Shown piece after piece: positions 1 to 12,505 of a DNA stretch of 64,000 nt. Source of the stretch: Vespula vulgaris (lineage: Eukaryota; Arthropoda; Insecta; Hymenoptera; Vespidae); the NCBI RefSeq assembly GCF_905475345.1, contig NC_066587.1, positions 19,205,982 to 19,269,981 on the forward strand, read 5' to 3'. The notes beneath the pieces were generated by a model, which was not told the DNA's origin, ran no database searches, and worked only from the letters and a program-made list of their open reading frames with translations. Both the position numbers and the translations under genes were made by a program. How positions within the stretch are numbered: the stretch's first letter is position 1; each line of letters starts with the position of its first letter.

Positions 1-1530
1 CCTCCTATCTTCGATCCACTTTCTATTCGTTTAGGACTCGTTTGAATTACCACGCCGACCGTGCCAACGTAGTTCTCCTGCCTGGAGATTAAAGGAGACG
101 TCGTATTTCAAATTTATGTCGTCAAATGGAACCTCCTCCCCAACTCTTTTTCCAATCAATCTTCTGTCAAATCTTAATCACAATTTCTCGCGCGCGTCGC
201 AAAGAGCAAGGACCTTCGTAAAAAAGATCATCGTGCGCTTTTCTTTAGACATTGCGACAGTGCACACGACGATGACACGATAATTATCGATCACCCGTTC
301 TCTTCGGAGTATCTCGTCGGATGGACGAGACCTCGTACTCGACCGTTCCCAACGATCTTGGACTCCATCGTATTCCGTCGTATGCTACCGTGGATCGTCG
401 TATCGAACGTCGACAAGAGAGGATATCGGGAGAGTTAGGCCCGTTAACGATCGTTGATAAAGCGACGTCGATATCGAAGAACGTCTCCGTACCGACGGTG
501 AGCGTCGGTCTCGAAGGAGCCGCGCTATCGGTACCACGTTGGATCGGATCTCTACGTTGCCGGCTCGAAAGTGTACGACGAGTTTACCTGGGCATGTCTT
601 GAAGTTGTTTCGCTCTCTGCTTGTAGCGCGAGAGGGCGAAGAGCAGGGCGAGGACCGGCCAGAGGGTTGATCCTGCCGCTAGTTCCCCAGGATTCACAGC
701 CCCCACGTCCGCCCCGAGCGCTCGGAGCGCTCCCACGCACAAGTTCACGTTCTCGACCTGCGCAACACAAAAGCGAACCTTTATGATCGATCATGAGAGA
801 AGATGAGAAAAGATGAACGTGCGAGCGCGAGCTGTGCGAAGCAGCTTTGCCACCTGCCACGTGGCCGTCTCATGGGAAACGTTATCGTCGCGTCGTACGA
901 ACGCATATCGTACGAACACGAATACTTTTGACAACGAGATTGTTTTAACGTTCCTCGAGCAATAGCGCGGCCCTGTTGAGTCTTAATCGCGTTTATTTCA
1001 TATTTACGAATGGACGTACGTTACCGTTACGACCACTGATCGAGTCGTAGTGTATTCGAGCCCCTAATGTAATCCATATTCACGAAGTAGAATAATTATT
1101 TCCGAACGTCGAGCGAAACGCAGTTGACGTCAAATCGTTCCCTTCTCGTTCCCGAAGCTCTCGAGCTCGGGTCCGCGAGCGACCTCGACGGTCCGTCGAA
1201 TCGAATTCGAGAGAATCGTACGATTCAGACCCGTCGTCCTTCTCGAATCTGATCGTAAGAGAAGAGCCTAGGCGTTTTCTACGCTATCGAATCGTTTGCC
1301 GAACGAAAGAAGGAAAAAGATGTCAGCTGGAAAAACGAAGAAGAATCTTTCGTCCAGGCGGTGCCAGTACCCTCGTACGGTACTCGCACTCCACAAATAC
1401 GATATATTTGCACGCCAAAGATCGTATCGTTATCGACGTGTCAACAATGGCTACGGACGATGGGTACACGTAATATAGGGACGGGCAACAGGTACCACAT
1501 ACGTACGTGCATACCTAAACGTACGTATAT

Positions 1531-1554
1531 ACACACACGTGTGTGTGTGTGTGT
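1531..1554. repeat. AC/GT dinucleotide repeat
   Basis: A run of (AC) changes into (GT) at its centre, making a short imperfect inverted microsatellite. It sits between several ACGTACGT words. Confidence 0.85.
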
Positions 1555-2037
1555 GAACGTAGGCACGAACCTATGCATTTTCTCGCTCGTTCACCCACAA
1601 CGTCGACTAATTACGACGTAGAAGAGTTAGAAAAGGGCCGTGCAACGGAGACAACGAGAGTACGAGAAAAGCAACACGAGATCGTCTCGAACGATCGCTA
1701 TCCGAATATCTCGCGGTACATTCGTAGCTCGCATAGGAGCGTTACACTCGAAACTCATACTCGGTGGTCTCGTAACACAAAGGGACACTCTCTCGTGGAG
1801 AGAAGCTTCCACGAAACGTGACCACGGTGGTCATGGGCAGTATCGTGGTAGTGCCATCTTGTACTCCGATGCACGCGCGCGCGCCCAGTAGTACGCGGAG
1901 AAAGAGCTAGATAGATAGGGGGGAGGGAGAGAGAGAGAGAAAGAGTACTCTTTTGTCTCCACGTCGGTGTCGGCTTTTACCCAGAAAACGAAGCGTGCTC
2001 GCACGGGCCACGATGACGGCGACGCGACAACGAATAA

Positions 2038-2069
2038 GAGGAGGAGGAGGAGGAGGAGGAGGAGGAGGA
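2038..2069. repeat. (GAG)n trinucleotide repeat
   Basis: About ten uninterrupted GAG triplets. They create poly-Gly, poly-Arg, poly-Ser, poly-Leu and poly-Pro shadow frames with no other gene signal. Confidence 0.9.
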
Positions 2070-2275
2070 ACGTCGACGTACCGATACCACCGACCCTCTT
2101 TCTCTTCTCTCTCCGTTGTTGGGAAGGAAAGTGTGGACGCACGCGAAGAGCAAAGGGAGGGAGCGAGATGACTCACCCGATGATATCCTCCCGGGTGCTC
2201 TGCGCTCGCGCGCAACAGCTAGGTGAGCCAGGACTGTGCCCGTTGGCTCGTATAACGCAACTGTATACGCGTTCT

Positions 2276-2293
2276 CGCGCGCGCGCGCGCGCC
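2276..2293. repeat. (CG)9 dinucleotide tract
   Basis: Nine consecutive CG dinucleotides, able in principle to adopt Z-DNA. Long CG tracts are usually lost by mutation in methylated genomes, so this fits a lightly methylated insect genome. Confidence 0.85.
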
Positions 2294-3272
2294 ACTCTCT
2301 AAACATATACGTACTTGCAGGCTCGCGTTAAGCGTTACAGAATACTTTCACATACGTACTGCGTACATCCGTGTAAGAGCAAATAAGATCATCGATTCAT
2401 ATATTATGCAATATTTACATACGCGATGGAAACGTAAGGACCGATCGTCGGAGGAAAAGAAACGTAGCCTTCTCCGTTTATATCGCGTTCGGAGTTTGCT
2501 CGCGAAAAAGATTCTTTCTCTCTTCGATGCCAGCGGGTATCTGTCGCAAGACGCATGTACGAGATTCTTAGGGCCATTATCGTATTCGCGTTACATCTCC
2601 GTAAGAAGTACTCTCGTATCGGCTTGCGGCTTCTCAAGCGCGGACTCCCCCCGCATCTCTTACATCGACGCGAGACGACAGCCGTAAATGGCGATGGCGC
2701 GATCTTTTTAACGCGTTCCTTCCGTCTTTCCAATGCATCGGCTCGATCCGACGACGTCGATCGACGTCTTGGCCCTTTTTCTTTAATCTCTATCTTTTTC
2801 TGCGGCTTGCTCTTCTCTGTCGAGATCTCACGCGAACGAGAAAAGCGAACCGAGGTAGAGCGACTCGCAAAGGGAAGAGCAATTCGCGAAGTGAATTCTG
2901 ATAACGAGGAGATCGTGAGACGACTCGAAAGTCTCGTCGATCTCTCTACCGTAGATCGACGGTATCGGCGATCTTTGGTCTCTAAAAGCCATAAATCAAA
3001 AGCCGAGAGTCGCCGAAGAGGGCCGAGGAAGGAACGTTCTCGATTCTCCTTATTACGGATCGATTAAAAATAGCGCTCGATTTACACGAAGGATCGAGGA
3101 TACGAGCGAGAAAGTCTGTGCGCGAGAGAGAACGCGCGAGAGTCCACGCAACCAGTCGGGAAAAGAAGGAGAGCGCGGCGGAGAGAGATCCAAAGATGGC
3201 CAGAGATGTCCCCTTATGGTAACGTCTTGGCTTCTCCCAGCGGACCGGCTCGGAGGAAGGAGAAGAGAGAGG

Positions 3273-3307
3273 CAGAGAGAGAGAGAGAGAGGGAGGGAGA
3301 GAGAGAA
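3273..3307. repeat. (GA)n purine tract
   Basis: GA dinucleotide run with a few GGGA interruptions. It lies in a longer purine-rich segment. Confidence 0.85.
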
Positions 3308-6232
3308 ATGGGAAAAGAAGAATCGCGCATAAATCAGCAAGCTGCATTTTTCCTCTCCCTTTCATACGCCGACGCGTTCCGCGATGCCGCTGCTACGCCT
3401 ACGACGAGACGATGACTATCGAGAGAAGCGTGCCTAAGAATAAAATGGAGATGTAACTCTCGCTAAAAGAAGCTTTACGCCTCATCGAGACTCGAAGATC
3501 ACTAGCGGGTGGAAACGTTTAAACGAGCGAGTTCGGTTCTTCGAGCCGGAAGAACGGCTCCGTTCCACGTGTACCACGTAGCTGGTATATACCGTCGAGA
3601 ATGGCATAGAAACGGAGCCACTGGGAAAAGGCAATGATTGCCCTGCGGATGCCTGCCTGCGCGGATAAATGTCTTCGCGAGGGTCCTAATTGAGCATCCA
3701 CTCCAAGACACACTCCTACCACCGACTACCAACGGCTTCGACGCCGAGTAATCTCGATTCTATCCCACGTTTCGTTATTTCGAAAAAGAACGAATTTGAG
3801 AATGTTTCCTTCGTTCGACCGAACGAAATAAAAATGGACCGTCCTCTGAAATCGATTGCTCCCTTAAAAACCGTCTTTAAACTTTTCAGACGGACACGCG
3901 TTGCCGTCCTCGCGAGAGTGCAACTTCTTGCTCGATGTCGCAATATCTCTTTATTCGTCCAATAAAGCTAAGAAACTTTTACGCGTACGCGCGCCGGCGC
4001 ACGTCGTGCTGGTTGGTTTCTACCAATGGCTATATTTATATTTAGAGGAACTTTCTTTCTAAGCGATTTACGGATGTAGGGCTCGGCCACGCGCCTTGTG
4101 TGCGCGCACACGCACACTATTTTTAAGAGGAACACTTGCACGCTACCTTCCGAGGCGTCCTAAACGTCATTTTCCATCGCATTAAAATTAATCGCAAGGC
4201 ACGTCAAATTAATCGTCCTCTCTTTCGAGACTTTCCGGCCGTTCCGACGCCTTATCACGGAAAAACGGGAGAGACGAGGAGAGAGGGAGAGAGGAAAGAG
4301 AATCCCGAGACCAAGGCGCCGCGTCGGTACAAGGAGGGTAAGGATGGATTATATTTAGACGACTCGTGCCTTCCGGACTTTCCTCGATGTTACAGTCATC
4401 CGATTCATGAGCGGCCACGCGTACGGACAGACACTGCCTGACTTTTCTTCTCTCGGGCCATGTGCGACGACGCTACCAAACTTTACGTAATTGTTGCGAA
4501 AGATTAAGACGAAGAGAAAGAAAGCCGAGTTTTTTTTACTGGAATATATTTCTCAGCGTATCCTATCTCTTCTCATTGGATGTTTACATTTGTTCGGGAG
4601 CGAGAGAGGTGTCGCGACGAGAAAAGGTGAAATCTTCGCGAGCGCGTTCGAACGTATCGTACGCGTCTATCGAATTATGAGTCGGCGATCGTTTCGAATC
4701 GAGGATGTACCTCGAGAGTCGAAAATACGTGAAACGTTCGTTGAATTGTGGAAAATCTTTCGACGAATCGAACATCGAAAAACGACCCGATAAACGTATA
4801 ACGAATTGTTGCCAATTAAGAGTCGTTTAACGTTCTAAAAGACACTCGATCGCGAACTAGGACAAGCGAACGAGATTTTAAGTGGCTCGTCCTGCTTCTA
4901 GTTTGGACGCTTCGAGGCTCTTAAAGCTCTCTCGACGGTTTTGACCGAGGAAAAATGACGAGAGAGCAACGTCGAAAGCTCCGTTGTGTCCTCCAGCTCG
5001 CTTAAAAGTTCGCTCTGGTTTTCAAAGAAAGAAGAGCAAGAGGGGAAGGAAAAGAAGACGATCGAGAGGAAATCGATCGATCGTATCTCGAGACTTAGGT
5101 GCGCCGTCCTTGGCCCCTATGCTCTCGCTCGGTCCACTCGATTTCTTTTATAGAATCAACTAGATGACCGTTTCGTTGGAGCAGTTTCTTCGGCCTTGAT
5201 CGCGGCGAGATCGTACTCGCGTACGTACTTACTCGATTACGTACGTTACGTCAACCGGACGAACGTTCGAGCGAGAGAAGAAACGAAGGAACCTACGTCG
5301 TAGCTAACGCACGGAGAAACTTTTCCTTTTTTCTTTCTTCGCTGGCAGCTCAACGCCGCGACGGTAAGCGAGAATCGCCTTAGCTCGGGGAATTCTCCTT
5401 TTTCGCGGCAGCGCCGGGAATGCGCCTCGAAATCCTTCGTGCTCGTAGTATATTCCTCCAATAGGTCGTTGCGTGCCATCGGGAAAGGAGAAATTTCCGC
5501 GCTACCAGCTAACGCTGAATAAAATATCTGACGAATTTCCGAGCTCGATCCAATTTCTCTTTCTCGATGCGATTTATTCGCACAAGTCCCTACGCCCTGT
5601 TCGAGGAGAAAAGTAAGATGAAAAAAAGTAAAGGAGAAAGGGACGATACGCGCGCTATAAGGAGCCGTGGAAAGACGCGAGTAGGATAAAATCCGTGAAG
5701 AGATTACGGGCACGTTGCATCGATCGTAAGAGAGACGAAAAGTAGCGAGAAGCGGGGACTCGTTGGACGCGTTATCGTGTCACTCGTAATAGACGAGGAT
5801 ATCTCTCGTTTAACTCTCTCGACGGCGCAGCGCGTCACGAGTCGTCACGACAAAACCTTCGCGACTAGGTCGAATCCATCTCCGAGGTCGCAATTTCCGA
5901 GTTGCTCCGTGCGTTATATCTCGGCTCGCTTACGCGCGATCGAATAATTTCATAGGTGTAGCTATCTCCGCTAACGGGAATAGGAAATAGAGGCGAATAA
6001 CGCTCGCTACGTTATATATTCGAAGAAAAATGGAAAAAGACGAGCGAAATGGATGTCAAGGATTTGCACGAGTTGCACAATAAGGTACAACGTACCGTGG
6101 CAAACGAGCGAACCCAACGCCCTTTCACCTATCCCAGCTCTTTGTTTTTCCCCCTGTTCGTAGTCGCTGTGACTTTTGCATACCGGATATGCGAATGCTA
6201 TCTCTAACGTCCGCATTTCACATTTTCGTTGG

Positions 6233-6303
6233 TTCGTTCGTTCGTTCGTTCGTTCGTTCGTTCGTTCGTTCGTTCGTTCGTTCGTTCGTTCGTTCGTTCG
6301 TTC
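6233..6303. repeat. (TTCG)n tetranucleotide microsatellite
   Basis: About 17.75 perfect TTCG units over 71 bp with no interruption. It yields a Phe-Val-Arg-Ser repeat frame that is not a gene. A perfect tetranucleotide of this length is likely polymorphic. Confidence 0.95.
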
Positions 6304-8006
6304 CGGCCATCCGTCGTTGCAAAACCTTTTCCCTACGGTTCGGTTTTTCTAATAAATACGTTACGATATCGGACGAGCCGAAGGCCTAAAATGGATCCAT
6401 TATTTCCTGTTTTATCTATAAACGTAAGAAAGAAAAGAAAGGAGACGTCGATATCCCAGACGGCTCCGACGGCTCGGAGTCGGGCCAATTCGCACGCTCG
6501 ACGATCGAACGTGAGTAGGCGAATAGATGCCGACGCGTAGCGGACCAACGAGGCACGGCGAACCGACGCGAAAGAGTCGATTCCAACGCACGTGAGAGCT
6601 TTTTCAAAACGTAGCGAGAAAGCGGCTTCTGCCGATGCCAAGCCGCTTCGACGAACGCGCTAACGTCAACTTGGAGACAGACCTCGCTCCGGCCGGAAAC
6701 GTTGGAATTTGTTTCAACGCGACGCGATGACGCGCCTGCCATTTTTTAATGCCACCATTCGCCTCGATGCGACTCCTTTTCTTTTTTTTCCCCTCTCTTA
6801 TTTTCTCAACGAACGAGCGAGCGGACGAGCGACCGAACGAACGAACCGAGAAACGACGGTACTCGACGACCGCTCGTACGTACGGCGCAACGTAGCATTT
6901 TGCGATAACTATAAAAGAGACGGATACCCTATACGTTTCGACGATACGCCGAGTTTATCTTTTACGAGAACTTTTAGAAAGCACTTTGCCTATCGTTCAT
7001 CGTAAAATTCATATTTACGACGTTCCCGCGATAATCAGACTCGAGTAAAAACTCAAGAATTCGATTCGTCTCTATCGCCGAGAGTGAAATAATAAACGTT
7101 CGAACAAGACGACGTAGCGAGAGAGACGCTAGCTCGTGGGAATCGAATTCTCATTGTTTTTCCATCGTTCGAAGAATAGATCCTTGAATAAGATCCAATT
7201 ATACGCCGAGGAAGGCGAGGCGATCGCGAATTCCTTCTCGTCGGAAGAAGAATCTTCACGGCGTTGCCATCGTTGTCCCCAATTAATGCTCGCTTCATTT
7301 AACGCACAAATATTCCACCGAGCGAGCATGCAGATTAATCTTTCTTATTATCCAATCTCGTTGGAAGAATCGTCGCTCGTATTGAACTTGCTCGTCGACG
7401 ACGACGACGACGAAAACGTTCTTTTAAGATTGTACGAGAAGAAGGGTCTAGTATTCGAATCGGCACCGTTAAAGATCAAGTAATCGGTATGCTAGAGGAA
7501 AAAAGATCGGTTTTCAAATTGGAACGACCAAACGATTCGACTAGAAACACGTTATTTGACTCGATCGGTCGTTGCTCGCGTTCTACCAGCATTGTCTCGA
7601 AAGATCGCGAAAGAAAGGTAAAACTTATTTCCCGCCAAGTGGTACTCGGCGCTATGCTACACCGACGACGAAAACTAGCGGGGCGTTTGAGCGAGATCAC
7701 TCGGACGGTCCGTCTAAACGACCTGGACGATATCGATTGCCACTGGTCTTGCACGCTATTCCCTTTTATCGGTCGATCGTCGAGAGATAAAGCATCGGTA
7801 CCCACGATTATCGTGATCGCGCTCGCGCGGACCGCACCGTCGTCGCCGCTCGCTACACGAACTTGCTCAAAGAGAAATATTCGCACAAAGAGAAATATTG
7901 CCTCTCGTCCTCGTTGGGAGCCAATTAATCGTCGCTTCATCGAGCGTGAAAACGTTGCTTCGAAACCGTCCTCGCACCTATTTATAATCTTCTTAAAGAA
8001 GACACC

Positions 8007-8028
8007 TCTCTCTCTCTCTCTCTCTCTG
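8007..8028. repeat. (CT)n microsatellite
   Basis: Perfect CT run of about eleven units; a CTC trinucleotide run follows at about 8210-8229. Confidence 0.85.
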
Positions 8029-8397
8029 GCTCTCTCTTCTTCGTCGTTCATATTGAAAAAGTAAACGCGGCAGAAACTAGTTCCTGCGAAATACGTTCTC
8101 TCCTTTACAAGTACTTACTGGGATCGTCGACTCGTCAAAAGTACACGCTTCCACGCGAGAAACGTTCAACGACTCGTTATCGCGAGATTCCCTTACGTAC
8201 GATCGTTTCTCCTCCTCCTCCTCCTCCTACTTCGTGTCCATCTCGTTGATCGACGCGTCTTCCAACCTTCTTAGCTCGGATACTTGGATCGACTTGGCAT
8301 CGAGGAGACGTTCTCACCTTGTCGAGCGCTCGCAAAATTTCCGAGTATTTCCAACGAGACGAATACTCTTTCCTCTTCTCTCCGCAAACTTTTCCAG

Positions 8398-8492
8398 TAT
8401 CGTTTTCCGGACAGGAATCACCGGTCGAGCGGCAACAGCAGCAACGATCTCGCCGATTCGCTGCTCGGCAGTCTTGCTACTACTGGACCCAC
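8398..8492 (+). CDS. Possible plus-strand exon, unrecognised
   Basis: This is a weak candidate exon. A pyrimidine-rich stretch ends in TTTTCCAG near 8397, and a donor ACG|GTAAGA lies at about 8492. Between them one frame reads NHRSSGNSSNDLADSL and then LGSLATTGPT, a Ser/Asn/Leu-rich sequence unlike the Arg-rich shadow frames around it. There is no ATG in the segment, so it would be an internal exon of a gene on the strand opposite sickie. I do not recognise a family. An alternative acceptor, ACAG, lies about 17 bp further in. It may equally be chance splice-like signals in intronic DNA. Confidence 0.22.
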
Positions 8493-8511
8493 GGTAAGAC
8501 ACCGACCGACG

Positions 8512-8589
8512 AGAGAGAGAGAGAGAGAGAGAGAGAACGCGCGGAGCACGAGGTAGAGGTAAGGTACACGGCGATGGGGTGGGGGACGA

Positions 8590-8628
<39 letters not shown>
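8512..8628. repeat. Two (GA)n tracts, 8512-8536 and 8598-8628
   Basis: Two GA runs separated by about 60 bp of purine-rich sequence. They give rise to long Arg-Glu frames that are not genes. Confidence 0.85.
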
Positions 8629-8629
<1 letters not shown>

Positions 8630-11402
8630 CTTCGGAAAAGAGAGGGACGGAAGAAAAGGGAGAGAGAAAAGAACGAAACGCGAGCGTCGGTGTGTCGGTG
8701 GAACTCCGGGAGAATAATTCGTTCTCATGTGCGAGCCATAAAGCAACATCCGAGCAGGTATCCACGTGGCTCCCGTGCCGACTCTGTCACGCGATTGGTC
8801 CGCCTATGGATGCCGTACGACGTTACTTCGCGAACGCGTCTTTGTATTTGCACGGAATTTTTCTGGCACGCGACGTCGCAAAGTATTTAGACCAATTATT
8901 ACCGATGCAACAGGGAATGCATCGGTCATATCGCTGGAATATATCCACGCGCGGACATGTCCACGAAAGGATAATCATTACGAAAAGGAAGAGCGAAGAG
9001 AGGTCTCGTCGGAAATTGCACGTTACTTACACGTCGCTCGTTCGATGCCGCGCGTCCCTACGACGCTTGCTTCGTTATATCGAACGTCCGATCACTGTTA
9101 TTAAAGCTACATAATTATAACGAATTAAAACGAATTATAACGGAACGTACGAAAAATCCGTGCGTTACGAAGCGAATAGCAACGATTAATAACAAGCACG
9201 TTGGTAATCGCTCGCTCGGTAGTTGAGAACGTTCGACAGGAAGTCCACTTTCGGTGCCTTACCTCTTCCATTCGTCGATCTCGACTCTGTCAACAATCCG
9301 TTTACAATCCATTTATACGAACGCGAGAGAGAACGAGCCTTCCTTGAAATCTCTGTCGACTCGCGACGGATATTTACAAATGACTCTTTTCCGTGGATCT
9401 ACGATCGAAAGATTTCTAGCGATTGGTCAAACACTCGACGAAGCTCCTACGCGCGTACGCACGTATGTTCCTACAAGGGCTATTTGTCTTCGATGGATTC
9501 ATCTCGAAAAATAAAAAGAAACAAAAAATTAACAAAGAGGAAAAATCGCAAGATCCATTAGAGATATCGAGAGATCTTACCTACGGTGCGACGAGCTTTT
9601 ATTTATAAAATTATCGCGTAGAGTCTCATTAGAACCGAAGCGGTGGTTGACTAATATATACGGAGAATGAGTCAGAGCCATGCGACGAAACGAGTGGACC
9701 ACTCTGCGAAATAGAAATAGATCGCGACGAACCGAGTGGACGCGGTCGAAGATATACGGCGCTGTGCCTCGCTGCTCGAGTTCCACTTGGATCGTTACCT
9801 TTTCAAATTTCTAATAAAGTCCGATCGATATTGGATCCGTGAGTCGAAAAACGGATCGACGATTATACGGCGGGTTGACGAGCGCTTTCGTATTCCAGAA
9901 GAAATTGCGAAAGCGTCGATAAAATTGCCAATTTCTCGTTGCGGAGTACAGCTGTTTGTCGTTCTACGACGAGAGAGAGAGAGAGAGGACGGAGAGAGGG
10001 AGGGAGCGAGGAGACGGGACCGCATGTAAGTCGCGTGCTGCGCGTTAGCCCGAAGGCAAAACACGTGATTTAACTTTCGCGCTCGCGCGTTCAACCGTAG
10101 CGATACCCGCGTGCGCGAGCGAGCGAGCGTTTTAATTATAGACCCAAGCCCTTCTTTTCTCTCTCGGTCCTCTTCTTCCTCATCTTCGCGTCCACCCTCG
10201 ACACCGCGAAATCGGCGAGGCAGACCGACGCGGGTCTACCACGCGGAGGAGAGCACGCGCTCGTTTCGTACGACGATCGAGCGGGGTGGCACCGGAGCGC
10301 CAAAGACTACTTTTCTCGGCGCAAGAAAGAGACCTTTTTTAACCGATTACAGCTTACATCCGATCGCGAACGCTGCTGGCTTGGTAAGTCGAAGCGAACG
10401 GTATCCGACCTATCGGGTCTATTTGGTATCTTCTTATTCCTCCCTTTTTCCTTTTACGAATATTCCAAGGAAGCAACGCTTTCTTTTCCCTAAAGAAAAA
10501 AACGGGTCGTTGCCCACGTGCTCGACGTTTCTACGAAAGGGTCCAAAGGCGAGCGGAATTCCTAACAAGTGTAAATATCTCTTTCGTAATGCAATCCCTT
10601 GTCCCTGTATAACGTGAAAGAGGCCAGCGCAGACGTCAACTGCGGATTATGCAAATGCGGACGGTAGGTTAACGCTACGCAATTGGAAATGTAATCCGTC
10701 TATGATTCTCATCCGGAAGCTACGCGGCGATCCCAGACATGCGCTAGCGCATCTCCATCGAGCGTCTCTCCCCGTCCCATCCTCCTTTTGCCAAGCAGTT
10801 TACTGGTTCCTTCGGTACCAGCTACTCCTCTGGGGTATTCCTCTCTACGTCCTAATTTTAATTACCGCTCGATCGACCGATGCCCTTTCAGAGACCGCGA
10901 AATTCGAATGGAAATATACCGATTGCGAGAGACTCGAGGAGTAACACGAACCGCGAGTTAACGCGAGACCAGTTTTACGAGGACATTATTTACGATTCGA
11001 TTTTACTAGGTTTTACCGTGCGATGCGTTCGCGCGCCTTAACACGTCGAGCACCGGAGGCGTTTGCTCTTCTTTATGCATTTGGGCTCGAGGAACTTTTA
11101 GGACAACGGGATATGAAAAATTCGATCGGACGTACCCACGAGCATGAACGAGTAAAAAACGAGGATACGTATACGCACGTAGATACATGGCTGCCGTAGC
11201 TGACGGCAGGACGGATCGCGACACTTTCTTTAAGCGCCCTAAACGCGCGCGCACGCCTTCTATTTTTAAAGGACAACTCGTAAGCCGCCGTAGAACGGCA
11301 CTTTAATGGACTCGCCGAGGAAGCGAGTAAGGACGTCCTGCGCGTCAGGAAGTCGATAGGAAACGTAACGTATTGTAACATTATCGAGGATATCGTGCTC
11401 AC

Positions 11403-11455
11403 CATTTGTTGAACGCTCTTGGGCTTCCGGTTGACGTCGATCACCTTTTGATTAG
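11403..11455 (-). CDS. sick: sickie/neuron navigator exon: second part of CH domain
   Basis: A 53-nt minus-strand exon sits between a strong acceptor (long T tract, TTTTTCAG at 11456-11457) and a donor ATG|GTGAGC at 11401-11402. Joined to the exon ending at 11700 it completes a split Thr codon and reads TNQKVIDVNRKPKSVQQM. This aligns with the second segment of the neuron navigator CH domain, where vertebrate NAV2 has, from memory, ANEKIEDINGCPKNRSQM. The two exons total 171 nt, exactly 57 codons, so the frame stays open. CH domains of this family are about 105-110 residues, so the rest of the domain and the whole C-terminal region (coiled coils and AAA ATPase domain in the family) must lie further left, outside this window. 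Confidence 0.88.
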
Positions 11456-11699
11456 CTGAAAAAGAAAAAAAAGCACGAGCGAATACGTATAGGTACGTGT
11501 GCACGGATTACGTAGAGCAATTTTTATAGCCATTCGTTGTAGGTAACTGTCCAATTCCATAAGCGAATCGACGCGCGCGAGTAGACGTAGGTACAGTTAC
11601 TCGTTCGTCCGTGCGCGTCAAATCGGTTTACGTGTCGTTCGAGGAGAGAGATCGTCAACGACGACGAAGTAAGCCGGAGCAAAGAGACGAGACACTTAC

Positions 11700-11817
11700 T
11701 GACAGCTTCCACCAAATCCGCAAGCAGCACTCCGTCGCAGAGATCGGCTTGGAGGTCGGAGACGCGTCTCTTCGAACCGCCTCGCTCGAGATAATAATTC
11801 GCCCAGTCGGTGTAGAT
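11700..11817 (-). CDS. sick: sickie/neuron navigator exon: start of CH domain
   Basis: A 118-nt minus-strand exon has acceptor ATCCACAG (11818-11819) and donor A|GTAAGT. It encodes IYTDWANYYLERGGSKRR, then VSDLQADLCDGVLLADLVEAV. The opening IYTDWANxYL and the DL-x-DGVLLA helix are diagnostic of the CH domain of neuron navigators (vertebrate NAV2/NAV3, Drosophila sickie). These large proteins act at microtubule ends and the actin cytoskeleton in axon growth; Drosophila sickie has also been linked to Relish activation. The exon begins in phase 0 and ends in phase 1. All four upstream minus-strand exons found here end in phase 0, so this is the common acceptor exon for alternative N-termini. Orthology to sick rather than another CH-domain gene is inferred from these motifs only. 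Confidence 0.92.
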
Positions 11818-12424
11818 CTGTGGATGATAAAGAGAGATCTAATTTTATGTGACGAATCGAACCCCGCGCGCGCATATATATGTGTACCTATACACCTAGG
11901 CAATAGATACAGTATACGCATAGCGTTGTCTCGTAGTCGTTCGTAGTCCGTGCGTAGACGAGGGAGGTTCGTGGAAGGAACGTAACCGGCGATCTCATTG
12001 GTACGTCGATCGCACGATCGCACGTCCCATCACGTACTCGCACTTACGATCATTAACCGTACGTACGTAACCACCGAAGGCGAAGGCACGTTCGCGTCGC
12101 GGTCTCGCGTCGTCGAACGACGACGAGCCACGCAACGTCGGGAGTAAACGTCCGAATGTCTGATCGAAACGGTCCTCCTCCGACGTTTCGCTCTACTTAC
12201 TCTTGCAATAACCCTTGCAACTCGACGATAAACGAGTAAGATAAATTACCAACGGTCGGAAAACGAACGTCGAAAGAAAAAGAAGGAAAAGAGGAGAAAG
12301 AAGCGAAAGAGGAAAGAGAAAGAAAAAGACAAAACAAAGTCTAACGTACGTTCGAAGGAAAGAGAAGAAGAGGAAAAGAAAGCTCTGGGCGCGTTGATAG
12401 AGAAATCGGAAGGAACGTGTATAC
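11818..12424. other. sickie intron between first short exon and CH exon
   Basis: About 600 bp with GT...AG borders on the minus strand (GTATAC at 12419-12424, CACAG at 11818-11822). It contains short CGTACG-rich stretches and a purine-rich run at 12270-12400. No coding content seen. Confidence 0.75.
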
Positions 12425-12505
12425 CTGTACGATGTTGCGAGTAGAATCGGCTTTAATATCGTCGGTGGAACTGCGCACGGATCTCGGTGCCCTGATACAA
12501 GCCAT
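12425..12505 (-). CDS. sick: sickie short alternative first coding exon
   Basis: An 81-nt minus-strand exon begins with ATG at 12505 and ends in CAG|GTATAC. It codes for 27 residues, MACIRAPRSVRSSTDD followed by IKADSTRNIVQ. Spliced to 11817 it gives NIVQ-IYTDW with the frame intact (phase 0), which matches the position of the CH domain close to the N-terminus in the family. It is the nearest of the candidate first exons and would make the shortest N-terminus. The bases before the ATG (AATC) are an unremarkable start context, and no TATA box is evident. Upstream DNA (12.5-13.7 kb) is pyrimidine- and CpG-rich, as expected for a dispersed insect promoter. Start choice rests on the first in-frame ATG of the exon. 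Confidence 0.82.

Larger units (their letters stand above)
1..11402. other. Non-coding CpG-rich region, probably sickie intron
   Basis: I find no secure exon here. The DNA is dense in CpG (many TCGA, CGCG and ACGT words) and in simple repeats: GA/CT runs, GAG, TTCG and CG tracts. Open frames on both strands are low-complexity (Arg/Glu or Ser/Leu runs from GA/CT tracts) or lack splice or start signals. Because the sickie exon at 11403-11455 ends in a good donor (GTGAGC) and the next CH-domain exon is not recognisable in this stretch, I infer that it is a large sickie intron that continues off the left edge. A weak plus-strand exon candidate at about 8.4 kb is listed separately. Confidence 0.5.

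Noticed and set aside
8319..8890. Arg-Glu-rich long frames around GA tracts (also at 3.2, 13, 18.8, 20.3 and 40.2 kb)
   Set aside because: These are translations of GA/CT microsatellites with no start, splice or domain support.
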